From assembly GCA_000733415.1 (NCBI GenBank), contig KL662191.1, forward strand, positions 3,977,287-4,041,286: a stretch of 64,000 bases of DNA, given 5' to 3'. Below, piece by piece: positions 9,004 through 16,326 of the stretch; position 1 is the first letter of the stretch; every line of letters starts with the position of its first letter. The notes beneath the pieces are model-generated. The model saw only the letters and a program-made list of their open reading frames with translations, ran no database searches and was not told where the DNA came from. The stretch comes from [Leptolyngbya] sp. JSC-1. GTDB taxonomy: Bacteria > Cyanobacteriota > Cyanobacteriia > Elainellales > Elainellaceae. Both the position numbers and the translations under genes were made by a program.

Positions 9004-9092
9004 GGGTGAACTCCAATTAGGTAATACGAAGTTAAAGAAGAAAAAGCTTAAAACTGGCGCGAATACCTATGACTTGCTTCGACGCATGCGAC

Positions 9093-9122
9093 GTAATAGT
9101 GCCAGTGGTAATAGTGCCAGTG
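9093..9122. repeat. Perfect 15-bp tandem duplication
   Basis: GTAATAGTGCCAGTG occurs twice without a gap about 90 nt upstream of glyA. One of many short tandem duplications found in the spacers of this window. Confidence 0.9.
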
Positions 9123-9484
9123 ATAGTTACCAATGTTTTGCCAAGCCAGCCGTTTAAGGAATCTTCCGGTATTTGCTCAAGTATTTTGCCCAAACACTTG
9201 ATTGTAACGGATCTTGCAATCGCCACCCTAATTGTTGAATGAAGTCGAGTGAATCATTGAGCAATGTTGCCGAAAGTGAAATGAGAAAACGAACGGAAGA
9301 GTACACCGTTGCGTCAAGACAGTTCTACAGCCAAATCAACAACAGCTCGATAGAAATGAACTTACTTTAATGTTTTTTGCCTGAAGCTGAAACGTAAGTT
9401 CACAATCTGCCAAGGACTCTTCATTGAATTTCCAGAATCATTAAGCGCTGATTAAGTGTGATCTTTAGTTTTCAATCGCTCTGT

Positions 9485-9514
9485 TTGAATTTCAGTTTGT
9501 TGAATTTCAGTTTG
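9485..9514. repeat. Perfect 15-bp tandem duplication
   Basis: TTGAATTTCAGTTTG occurs twice without a gap about 30 nt downstream of the larE stop codon, followed by a short partial third copy. Confidence 0.9.
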
Positions 9515-9541
9515 AATTGAAGCCCCTTGTCAGTGGTCTAT

Positions 9542-10366
9542 TTAGTCGCCCGTTGCAGCGAGCTGGAGCACCTGGTTCAGTTTGCCACTGCGGTAGCCTT
9601 CTAAATCTAATGTGACATAAATAAACCCATAGGACTGGAATGCTGCCACTAAACTTGGCAAATCGGCGCTTAAAACAAACTCCTTAATCTGCTCTGCCGG
9701 TAGCTCAATCCGGGCCGTATCAGCCTCTGACCGCACCCGCAAATTCTTCAAACCCAAGTTACGCAAATAGCGCTCTGCCCGCCCGACGCGCTGAAGTTTA
9801 GCCACAGTAATTTCTTCACCGTAGGGAAAGCGAGAGCTGAGGCAGGGTTGCGCCGGTTTGTCCCACCAGGGTAATCCCAATAGTCTTGCCAGTTCTCGTA
9901 CCTCCAGCTTCGTGATGCCAACCTCTGCCAACGGCGAACGAGCACCCCGTTCCTTGGCAGCCTGAATGCCGGGACGATAATCTGACAAGTCATCGGCATT
10001 GACTCCATCCACCACATAGGGATAACCCCGCTCTAGAGCCAGCGGTTTGAGGGTATCATGCAGTTCGCTCTTACAGAAATAGCAGCGGTTGACTGGATTG
10101 GCCGTGTAGTTGGGATTCTCCATTTCATGGGTTTGCACCACCTCATGGGCAATGCCAATTTCAGCCGCCTGAATCCGCGCATCTTCCAAATCTTCAGGCA
10201 ACAGCGAGGGCGATTCAGCCGTCACGGCCAAAGCACGTTCTCTCAGCACATCGTAGGCGACCTTGGCGACCAAGGTGCTGTCAATACCACCAGAGTAGGC
10301 GATTAGCGCTCGGTCCATCTCAGCAAACAGATTTCTTAATTGCTCCAGCTTTGTTGTTAATTCCAT
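9542..10366 (-). CDS. larE: LarE-type ATP-dependent sulfur transferase
   Basis: LarE adenylates and thiolates the pyridinium carboxylates of a nicotinate-derived precursor to make the nickel-pincer cofactor of lactate racemase and relatives. The PP-loop YSGGIDST lies at residues 24-31. Cysteines occur at about 94 and 97 (NRCYFCKSEL) and about 174 (QPCLSSRFPYG). The last corresponds to the sacrificial cysteine of Lactobacillus LarE; together the three match the pattern described for [4Fe-4S]-type LarE. I chose ATG 10366 (274 residues), since the frame upstream is unlike the family. No larB, larC or racemase gene is in the window. It lies 107 nt downstream of aroQ. Confidence 0.82.
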   Translation of the reverse strand: MELTTKLEQLRNLFAEMDRALIAYSGGIDSTLVAKVAYDVLRERALAVTAESPSLLPEDLEDARIQAAEIGIAHEVVQTHEMENPNYTANPVNRCYFCKSELHDTLKPLALERGYPYVVDGVNADDLSDYRPGIQAAKERGARSPLAEVGITKLEVRELARLLGLPWWDKPAQPCLSSRFPYGEEITVAKLQRVGRAERYLRNLGLKNLRVRSEADTARIELPAEQIKEFVLSADLPSLVAAFQSYGFIYVTLDLEGYRSGKLNQVLQLAATGD

Positions 10367-10473
10367 GTCTTTCAGCAAACCAACCACGAATATCAGCTCT
10401 AACCTATCTAACCTAGCGAGTCTTTGACTACAGTCGTTGTTTGGCTTGTTCTGAGAAGAGGTAAGAACAGACT

Positions 10474-10953
10474 TCACATCGGGTTTTGCTGCCGTAAATA
10501 ATGAACCAGAGCGAGCAGCCCCAACCGATAGCTCTCTGCACCGAAGCCGCTGATTTGACCAACCGCGATCGGAGCAATATAGGAATGGTGACGAAAGGCT
10601 TCTCGCTTGTAGACATTGCTGAGGTGGACTTCAACCGTGGGAATGGCAACTCCGGCAATCGCGTCCCGGATAGCAACGCTGGTATGGGTATAGGCTCCTG
10701 GATTGATCAAAATCCCCTGATGCTGACCGAACGCAGCATGAATTGCATCTACTAGCGCTCCCTCATGGTTGGACTGGAAGGCAATCACCTTCACTCGCAG
10801 CGAGCGCCCCTCCTGCTCTAGCATCTGGTTGATGTCAGCCAGGGTAGTGGCACCGTAGACCGTGGGTTCTCGTTGTCCCAATAAATTCAAGTTAGGGCCA
10901 TGCAGAACTAATATGCTGTGGGTTGAATTTCCGGTTGAATCCGTAGCAGTCAA
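10474..10953 (-). CDS. aroQ: 3-dehydroquinate dehydratase, type II
   Basis: Catalyses the third step of the shikimate pathway, dehydrating 3-dehydroquinate to 3-dehydroshikimate. The 159-residue product carries the type II signatures LHGPNLNLLGQREPTVYG (catalytic Tyr), NPGAYTHTSVAIRDA and EVHLSNVYKREAFRHHS (catalytic His). Type II enzymes are small dodecamers of about 150 residues, in agreement. An N-terminal extension of about a dozen residues precedes the conserved strand. Co-oriented with larE downstream. Confidence 0.95.
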   Translation of the reverse strand: MTATDSTGNSTHSILVLHGPNLNLLGQREPTVYGATTLADINQMLEQEGRSLRVKVIAFQSNHEGALVDAIHAAFGQHQGILINPGAYTHTSVAIRDAIAGVAIPTVEVHLSNVYKREAFRHHSYIAPIAVGQISGFGAESYRLGLLALVHYLRQQNPM

Positions 10954-10969
10954 TTCGTCCTCCAGATTT

Positions 10970-11002
10970 ACTCAATTTTTTAACACACTCAATTTTTTAA
11001 CA
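10970..11002. repeat. Tandem duplication, 17-bp unit
   Basis: ACTCAATTTTTTAACAC at 10970-10986 is repeated directly at 10987-11002 (16 of 17 bases). It lies 17 nt upstream of the aroQ start codon, so it may fall within the leader or promoter. Confidence 0.85.
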
Positions 11003-11008
11003 ACAGAA

Positions 11009-11030
11009 AGGGGCCGAACTAACGACCCCT
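11009..11030 (-). terminator. Possible terminator of the 45-residue gene
   Basis: On the minus strand AGGGG and CCCCT form a stem around a 12-nt loop, followed by TTTCTGTTGTT. The stem is short and the T-run is interrupted, so this is a weak call. Confidence 0.4.
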
Positions 11031-11258
11031 CTCGCGGAATATTCTTTTCATGTAGTCTGTTGAAATACAAACATTCAACAATCAAACGCCCTTGACCTAA
11101 CAAGTGGCATCTCACAGAAAATCACCTCAGCCAAATTCTCAGAAACCTATCTGCAAAGCATTCAAGTTTCTACATCGCTTGACTCACAAACCGCCAGCTT
11201 GCAACCCATCGGCAGCTCACAAATTGGTGAAACCAAAATTGGTGAAACTAAGGTTGGA

Positions 11259-11396
11259 TTAACGACGGCGCTGGGGTTCTCTCACTGGCACTGGAATCGG
11301 CTCAGGTTCGGGTTGCGCTTCTGGACCCAAGAGCGCCTCAACCAGTTTCCGCGCCCACTCCTTCAACTTTTCCAGAATCTGTTCGATGTAATCCAT
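11259..11396 (-). CDS. 45-residue conserved-type small protein
   Basis: The frame starts at ATG 11396 and ends with TAA at 11261-11259. The peptide begins MDYIEQILEKLKEWARKLVE, an amphipathic helix of about 24 residues with hydrophobic residues every three to four positions. A GPEAQPEPEPIPVPVRE segment of alternating P and E follows, with a basic PQRRR tail. Such a clear split into helix, Pro/Glu linker and basic tail is unlikely by chance in a spacer. I believe similar short proteins are annotated as hypothetical in other cyanobacteria, but I cannot verify that here. It lies 159 nt downstream of mdh on the same strand. Confidence 0.65.
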   Translation of the reverse strand: MDYIEQILEKLKEWARKLVEALLGPEAQPEPEPIPVPVREPQRRR

Positions 11397-11555
11397 TAAT
11401 TAAAATGCTCCTTCACCTCAGCCAGGAACAAGTCAGATCAGGGGGTACTGACCCGATAAAGCTTGTGTTTAACTTTACCATTTCATCATAACCAATCGAC
11501 AGAAATGATCAAGGGATTGCTGACTAAATTTCAGTTCAACCCTGGATAGAAATTG

Positions 11556-12533
11556 CTAGATGGGTTGCTCTAACAAATTAAATGCTTGATGAATATTTTG
11601 CTGAACGGCCTGAGCCGATTTCGCCAGGGCTGTATGTTCTGCCTCGGTCAGGTTAAGTTCTAGCACTGCTTCGACACCGCTACAGCCCAACCGAGCCGGA
11701 ACGCCAATGAAGACATCCTGTAAGCCATACTCGCCTTGCAGATAGGAGGCCACAGGCAACCAGCGATGTTGATTATGCAGAATAGCCTCTACCATCACAT
11801 AGGCCGACGAAGCAGGCGCATAGTAGGCACCGCCGGTTTGTATCAGCTCGACAATCTCTGCCCCCCCATGCCGAGTCCGCTCTACCAAGCGTTCGATGGT
11901 AGCAGTATCCATTAGTTCGGTAATCGGAATTCCGCTCACGGTAGAGTAGCGCGGCAGTGGCACCATCAGATCCCCATGGCTACCCAGCACCATCGCATTC
12001 ACATCCGCCGTTGAGATGCCCAACTCGATTGCGATAAAGGTTTGAAAGCGAGCAGAATCCAGGATACCGGCCATTCCCATTACCTGGTGAGATGGTAAGC
12101 CACTCACTTTCCATGCCAGGTAGGTCATGGCATCCAGCGGATTGGTGACAACCACCAGCACCGCGTTAGGCGAATACTGAAGCGCTTGCTTTGTCGCATC
12201 AACCACAATCCCGGCGTTGGTCTTCAGCAGATCATCACGGCTCATACCGGGTTTGCGCGGCAGCCCAGCAGTGATTACGACCACATCCGAGTTGGCCGTA
12301 TCTGAATACTGATTGGTCCCTGTGATATGACGATCGTGCCCCTCGATGCCTCTGGCTTCCATCAGGTCTAGGGCAATGCCTTGGGGCCGTCCGCTGATGA
12401 TGTCCAGCAGCACCACATCGGCCAAATTTTTTTCGGCAATTCGCTGCGCCAGGGTTGCACCCACATTACCTGCACCGATCACCGATACTCGTGTCGGGCG
12501 ACAGGCTGCAAAAGAAGATGAAGTCATACTCAA
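11556..12533 (-). CDS. mdh: Malate dehydrogenase
   Basis: NAD-dependent oxidation of malate to oxaloacetate. The 325-residue protein has the Rossmann motif GAGNVGAT near residues 20-27. It has the substrate-specificity loop LPRKPGMSRDDLL, in which Arg 93 occupies the position that is Arg in malate and Gln in lactate dehydrogenases. The catalytic histidine is in VLGSHGD (about 186). The LDH-like MDH type fits. The 12 or so N-terminal residues before RVSVIGAG are an unremarkable extension. It heads a minus-strand run with the 45-residue gene downstream. Confidence 0.93.
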   Translation of the reverse strand: MSMTSSSFAACRPTRVSVIGAGNVGATLAQRIAEKNLADVVLLDIISGRPQGIALDLMEARGIEGHDRHITGTNQYSDTANSDVVVITAGLPRKPGMSRDDLLKTNAGIVVDATKQALQYSPNAVLVVVTNPLDAMTYLAWKVSGLPSHQVMGMAGILDSARFQTFIAIELGISTADVNAMVLGSHGDLMVPLPRYSTVSGIPITELMDTATIERLVERTRHGGAEIVELIQTGGAYYAPASSAYVMVEAILHNQHRWLPVASYLQGEYGLQDVFIGVPARLGCSGVEAVLELNLTEAEHTALAKSAQAVQQNIHQAFNLLEQPI

Positions 12534-12599
12534 ACCACCCGCCTTGTTGAGTCCTCGTGGTTCGATTATGACGCTTTCAATCTGGCAAATGGTGGGAAT

Positions 12600-12815
12600 T
12601 TAACCAACCTTTTCCAATTGATCGGCCCGCAGCCAAATGTTGGGCGTCGGGACATAGCCAAACTTCACCAGCACATAATCGCCTTTGGCGTCTACCACTT
12701 CTCCCTTCGTCTCAAACAGGTAGGGAGGAAATCGAGGATCGCTGGCCTGAGCTTCCAAGCTATTTTCCAGCTTTTCCCGCACTGCTCGCACCAGATCGCC
12801 TTTTTTAATTGCCAT
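12600..12815 (-). CDS. ndhO: NAD(P)H-quinone oxidoreductase subunit O
   Basis: NdhO is a small soluble subunit of the cyanobacterial/plastid NDH-1 peripheral arm and is reported to modulate cyclic electron flow. I chose ATG 12815, giving 71 residues starting MAIKKGDLVRAV, the family start; an in-frame TTG six codons upstream is less likely. PPYLFETKGEVV and the C-terminal NIWLRADQLEKV segments are characteristic. Located 66 nt upstream of mdh on the same strand, far from ndhN. Confidence 0.92.
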   Translation of the reverse strand: MAIKKGDLVRAVREKLENSLEAQASDPRFPPYLFETKGEVVDAKGDYVLVKFGYVPTPNIWLRADQLEKVG

Positions 12816-12953
12816 ACGCTCTACCAGACCCAATTCTAAAAAATGTAAGTTTTGCCTTATTCCTTGCCGATCTTACCGGATTTGCAGCGGTGATCGGAGC
12901 AACCGTTGTGCTGAGACAGATTGGCTTCTCTGATGTTCAAGATAAAATAAACC

Positions 12954-13007
12954 GGCGATTGAAACCGCGTCTATACAAACAAGCTCCGTCTGCGGAGGTT
13001 AGTAATC
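12954..13007. repeat. Dispersed cyanobacterial repeat copy with small hairpin
   Basis: GGCGATTGAAACCGCG followed by TCTATACAAACAAG leads into a hairpin, CTCCG-TCTG-CGGAG (12984-12997), and an AT-rich tail. The order (GAAACCGCG, CTAYACAAAC, hairpin) matches, from memory, an intergenic repeat family widespread in filamentous cyanobacteria. This is the best-preserved of three copies noticed; the others are at 3467-3523 and 45818-45850. It lies in the spacer between the 267-residue unknown and ndhO. Confidence 0.6.
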
Positions 13008-13076
13008 AAAATACCAGTCGGTGCAGGCTGAATTGGTACAGTAGGCTTTGTGTCTACAATCCCCAATCAAGAAAGA

Positions 13077-13880
13077 CTAATCTTGGGCAGGCCGTTCAAT
13101 CCCAATCGTGCCGTCTGGATTCTCGATTACCTTACCACCCAAAGCTTCAATCTTCTGAATGGCTGTTTTACGAGTGCGTTCATCGGGTGCATTAGACAAA
13201 ACCATGACCCAAGCCGCCACCTGAGCCGTTTTGCTATTGGGGTTAGAGGCCAAAAAGTCTGCCGTTTGCTGAGAGGAGCGAGCCACCTCTTGACTGCCTG
13301 GAAAAGAAGAGTGAGCCGCCCATTGCGCTGCTGTCAAAAATGACTGTCTGGCCGCTTCAGAGTCTCCTAGAAACAGCAATTGATCAATGCCGAGTTGCCG
13401 CCAAGCGATGTAGGCATCAGGGGGAACATTCGGCTTGAGCGACTGGAGGGCTGTTTTCATGATGCTAGTCGAGCGTTCCGGTAAGCCCGCATAGAGTGAA
13501 GCACTGGTTGAGAGGAACGTATATGCCTGAAGGAAGTAGGGGTCGCGCTTCAGAATCACATCAAAAAAATTGGGGCTGAGGCTGTAGTCAGTCTTCTGGC
13601 GAGCTGGTTCGTCGCCGAAGTATTGCAGAAAACTGAGGAAGGTCCAGTCGGCGATCAGGTTATCAAACCCGAAGGTAGGTGCCTGCTGGAGGAGGGCCAG
13701 ACGCACTTTTTCTGCCTCTACGTCTCGAAGAATCTGCTCGGCTGAAGCGGTTTGACTACTGGCTTGTAGTTTTCCGAGTTGCAGCCATTGCAGCCAGCCG
13801 ACTGCGGCAATCCCAGCCAAAATCAGCAAGCCTGTGATCAGAAGTTGCTGCCATTTACGCTTCAATCCCCTCATCGCCAT
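13077..13880 (-). CDS. Membrane-anchored TPR-like protein, function unknown
   Basis: The 267-residue protein starts with a short basic stretch and a hydrophobic segment (QLLITGLLILAGIAAVGWLQW, about residues 12-32), consistent with an N-terminal membrane anchor or uncleaved signal. The rest is helical and soluble, with a YFLQAYTFLSTSASLYAG segment and a later AARQSFLTAAQWAA segment suggestive of TPR-like helix pairs. I do not recognise a named family; proteins of this type are conserved in cyanobacteria as far as I recall. It is monocistronic-looking, with the dispersed repeat just downstream. Confidence 0.8.
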   Translation of the reverse strand: MAMRGLKRKWQQLLITGLLILAGIAAVGWLQWLQLGKLQASSQTASAEQILRDVEAEKVRLALLQQAPTFGFDNLIADWTFLSFLQYFGDEPARQKTDYSLSPNFFDVILKRDPYFLQAYTFLSTSASLYAGLPERSTSIMKTALQSLKPNVPPDAYIAWRQLGIDQLLFLGDSEAARQSFLTAAQWAAHSSFPGSQEVARSSQQTADFLASNPNSKTAQVAAWVMVLSNAPDERTRKTAIQKIEALGGKVIENPDGTIGIERPAQD

Positions 13881-14013
13881 TAAACATTTGACTGCGCTAT
13901 AAGTTTCCCCTAGATTGCCCCGAACCTATTGCAAGCTGAGATTCCGCCCAATCAACTTGGTCATTCTAGAGAATGGAATGTCAAGATGAGAGAAGCAGAA
14001 CTGCCCAACCCCT

Positions 14014-15549
14014 ATGCCGGACCATCCTTCGATTGCTCAGCACTATCATGAACGCACTAAGTATAATCCCAAAACTCTGACCAACCACGAACTGGACTGG
14101 TCGAAACAACCAGTGCCGTTTAAGGAATATCGGATTGGTACCTCCTTTGACCTCAAGCCCTATTTAACCAACGAACCTGGAGCGATTGACAAAGACCAGG
14201 AATGGCAGCGCCTCTCGCGGCTGTTGTTTTGCAGCTACGGCCTGACGATGAGGATTATGACGACGATGAGCGGGGATCCGGTCTATCTGCGGGCCGCTCC
14301 ATCTGCAGGTGGGCTGTATCCGGCGGAAGTGTATCTGATTTCTAGAGGCACGCCGATTTTACCGACTGGGTTGTACAGCTATCAGCCGCAGACCCACTCG
14401 CTGATGCATTTCTGGGACAGTGAGGTTTGGTCACCACTGCAAGCCGCCTGTTTTTGGCACCCCACGCTGGACGCTACCCAGATTGCCCTGGTGATTACAG
14501 CCGTATTTTACCGCTCGGCTTGGCGCTATCAGGATCGGGCCTATCGCCGGGTATTTCTAGATACGGGCCATCTGCTGGGCAATGTTGAACTGGCTAGTGC
14601 AATTAACGACTACCGGCCCCATCTAATTGGCGGCTTTATGGACGAAGCGGTGAATCGCCTGCTGTATCTCGATAGCGAACAAGAAGGAGTGCTGACGGTG
14701 GTTGCTCTAGCCGATCTGCTGGATGTGCGACAAAACTTGCCTCTGGCTCCCACAGCCCTGGCCTCCAAAACCCAGACGGATTACCCTGTTATTCCCGATG
14801 GTGAGCTACTGTCTTACTTACATGACGCCAGCAGCATTCCTGAGATTCCCAACCCACCGCTGCTCAAGGACATGGTAGCGGAGCGGTCGAACCAAACTGC
14901 ACCTTCTCAGGAAGATAAATATAACTTTCCGTTTTGTCTAAAGGTGCCGACTTCCACCTCCCCAATTGACTGGGGTGAACATTTGGGCGAACTAGAAAAA
15001 ACGATTTTGAAGCGCCGATCGACGCGGGCCTATAGTGGTGCTGCCCTAACGTTAGATGAACTGAAAGCGCTGCTGGATTTCACCTATCAGCCCCAGAGCT
15101 ATATTGATCAGGGTTTGGACTGCAATCCAGACTACTTTGATCTGGGCTTGATCGAAACCTTTATTGCCGTGTCGGCGGTGGATGGCTTAGAAGAAGGCTG
15201 CTACTACTACGCCCCCAAAGCACAAGAGCTACGCCAAATCCGATTTAAGAACTTCCGGCGAGAGCTGCACATGCTTTGTCTGGGCCAAAATTTGGGGCGC
15301 GATGCGGCAGTCGTGCTGTTTCATACCGCCGATCTAGCAAAAGCAGTAGCTCAGTATGGCGACCGGGCCTATCGCTACTTGCACATGGATGCGGGCCACA
15401 TGGGGCAGCGGCTCAACTTGGCAGCCATTCATCTGGGCTTAGGGGTGAGCGGCATCGGGGGCTTCTTCGACGACGAAGTGAATGAGGTGCTGGGAATTCC
15501 AGTGGATGAAGCGGTTTTATACATCACGACGCTGGGTAGACCCAGGTAA
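14014..15549 (+). CDS. SagB/ThcOx-family flavoprotein with two nitroreductase-like domains
   Basis: SagB/ThcOx enzymes are FMN-dependent dehydrogenases that oxidise azolines to azoles in peptide natural products; stand-alone cyanobacterial members have no proven substrate. The 511-residue protein carries two related domains. The N-terminal one contains APSAGGLYPAEVYLI (about 92-106) and FLDTGHLLGNVELAS (about 187-201). The C-terminal one, starting at LEKTILKRRSTRAY (about 327), contains YLHMDAGHMGQRLNLAA (about 455-471) and ends with a typical LGRPR. No cyclodehydratase or precursor-peptide gene lies nearby. A GNAT acetyltransferase follows 15 nt downstream. Confidence 0.85.
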   Translation: MPDHPSIAQHYHERTKYNPKTLTNHELDWSKQPVPFKEYRIGTSFDLKPYLTNEPGAIDKDQEWQRLSRLLFCSYGLTMRIMTTMSGDPVYLRAAPSAGGLYPAEVYLISRGTPILPTGLYSYQPQTHSLMHFWDSEVWSPLQAACFWHPTLDATQIALVITAVFYRSAWRYQDRAYRRVFLDTGHLLGNVELASAINDYRPHLIGGFMDEAVNRLLYLDSEQEGVLTVVALADLLDVRQNLPLAPTALASKTQTDYPVIPDGELLSYLHDASSIPEIPNPPLLKDMVAERSNQTAPSQEDKYNFPFCLKVPTSTSPIDWGEHLGELEKTILKRRSTRAYSGAALTLDELKALLDFTYQPQSYIDQGLDCNPDYFDLGLIETFIAVSAVDGLEEGCYYYAPKAQELRQIRFKNFRRELHMLCLGQNLGRDAAVVLFHTADLAKAVAQYGDRAYRYLHMDAGHMGQRLNLAAIHLGLGVSGIGGFFDDEVNEVLGIPVDEAVLYITTLGRPR

Positions 15550-15564
15550 AGGCAGAGACAATTA

Positions 15565-16101
15565 ATGTTTTCTCTACGCCTCCTGACCCTAGCCGATGCC
15601 ACCCGACTAGCCGACTATCACCAGCGCAACGCCGAATTTCACCGCCCTTGGTCGCCATTGATGCCACCCGACTATGCGACACCCGCCTTTCAGGAACAAC
15701 GCCTGCGCAACTACTTTCGGCGTCATAACTGGGGCGAGCAGTATCGGTTTGGAATTTTCACTGAAGCAGCGCTTGATCAAGCATCTGTGCAATTAATTGG
15801 CACAATTACCCTAGCTGCCGTTGAGCGGGAGTTTTTTCAGAACGGGCGCTTGGGCTATTCAATCGATCAGCAGTATCAAAATCGGGGGGTAATCACAGCC
15901 AATCTGCAAAAGGTAATTCACTTTAGCTTCGTGGAGCAGGGATTACATCGTCTAGAGGCCAGCATCATGCCCCACAATGCTGCATCTCGGCGAGTGCTGG
16001 AGAAATGCGGTTTTGAAAAAATTGGCTATTCGCCCAACTATCTGCAAATCCAAGGAGTTTGGCGGGATCACGAGCTGTATATGCGATTAGCGGAGGAGTG
16101 A
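15565..16101 (+). CDS. GNAT-family N-acetyltransferase, RimJ/RimL type
   Basis: The 178-residue protein has the RimJ/RimL pattern: an acidic/aromatic N-terminal half, a GYSIDQQYQNRGV segment (about 103-115) for acetyl-CoA binding, and IMPHNAASRRVLEKCGFEK (about 133-151), the motif where asparagine and the helix cap the cofactor. It probably acetylates a protein N-terminus or a small amine, but the substrate is not evident. It follows the SagB-like gene by 15 nt and is probably co-transcribed. Confidence 0.85.
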   Translation: MFSLRLLTLADATRLADYHQRNAEFHRPWSPLMPPDYATPAFQEQRLRNYFRRHNWGEQYRFGIFTEAALDQASVQLIGTITLAAVEREFFQNGRLGYSIDQQYQNRGVITANLQKVIHFSFVEQGLHRLEASIMPHNAASRRVLEKCGFEKIGYSPNYLQIQGVWRDHELYMRLAEE

Positions 16102-16149
16102 ACTGGGAGAGCTAGCGTTCTAGTTCTTCCATAGAACCCGAAATCCTCA

Positions 16150-16318
16150 ACCATGACGGATTGATTCAGTCCACTTGAAACCGCGATTGAAATGCGGCCT
16201 AGGAGCAGACGCAGAAGGTTACCGCCAAATCCTGCAACGCATCGACCCCATCCGACGCTACGAAATCATGTTCGACGCCGGAGCGCGCGAATCCGAAACC
16301 AAACGGCCAGTCAATTAA
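16150..16318 (+). pseudogene. Possible degenerate gene fragment
   Basis: From 16193 to the stop at 16316-16318 an open frame reads GLGADAEGYRQILQRIDPIR followed by RYEIMFDAGARESETKRPVN, with protein-like composition but no start codon. A second frame just upstream (MTD, stop, FSPLETAIEMRP) looks like the same reading broken by a stop and a frameshift. I do not recognise a family. It could be the remnant of a small gene next to the acetyltransferase, or chance. Confidence 0.3.
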
Positions 16319-16326
16319 CTCAAACC

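Larger units (their letters stand above)
9004..9541. other. Spacer between larE and glyA with two 15-bp tandem duplications
   Basis: This 538-nt spacer holds two unrelated perfect tandem duplications: GTAATAGTGCCAGTG at 9093-9107 and 9108-9122, and TTGAATTTCAGTTTG at 9485-9499 and 9500-9514. I see no tRNA, no riboswitch core and no convincing gene. A short minus-strand open frame at 9032-9226 runs through the first duplication and looks spurious. Confidence 0.7.
10954..11258. other. Spacer upstream of aroQ
   Basis: This 305-nt spacer contains a 17-bp tandem duplication (10970-11002), a possible terminator hairpin (11009-11030) and a 15-nt-period repeat (11221-11248, AAATTGGTGAAAC twice). I see no gene. 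Confidence 0.6.

Noticed and set aside
9032..9226. 64-codon minus-strand frame upstream of glyA
   Set aside because: It runs through the 15-bp tandem duplication, giving GTITTGTIT, and otherwise has no recognisable features.
12809..13195. 128-codon plus-strand frame between ndhO and the 267-residue gene
   Set aside because: It overlaps the ndhO start and the 3' end of the 267-residue gene and reads through the dispersed repeat. Some residues look protein-like but no family fits.
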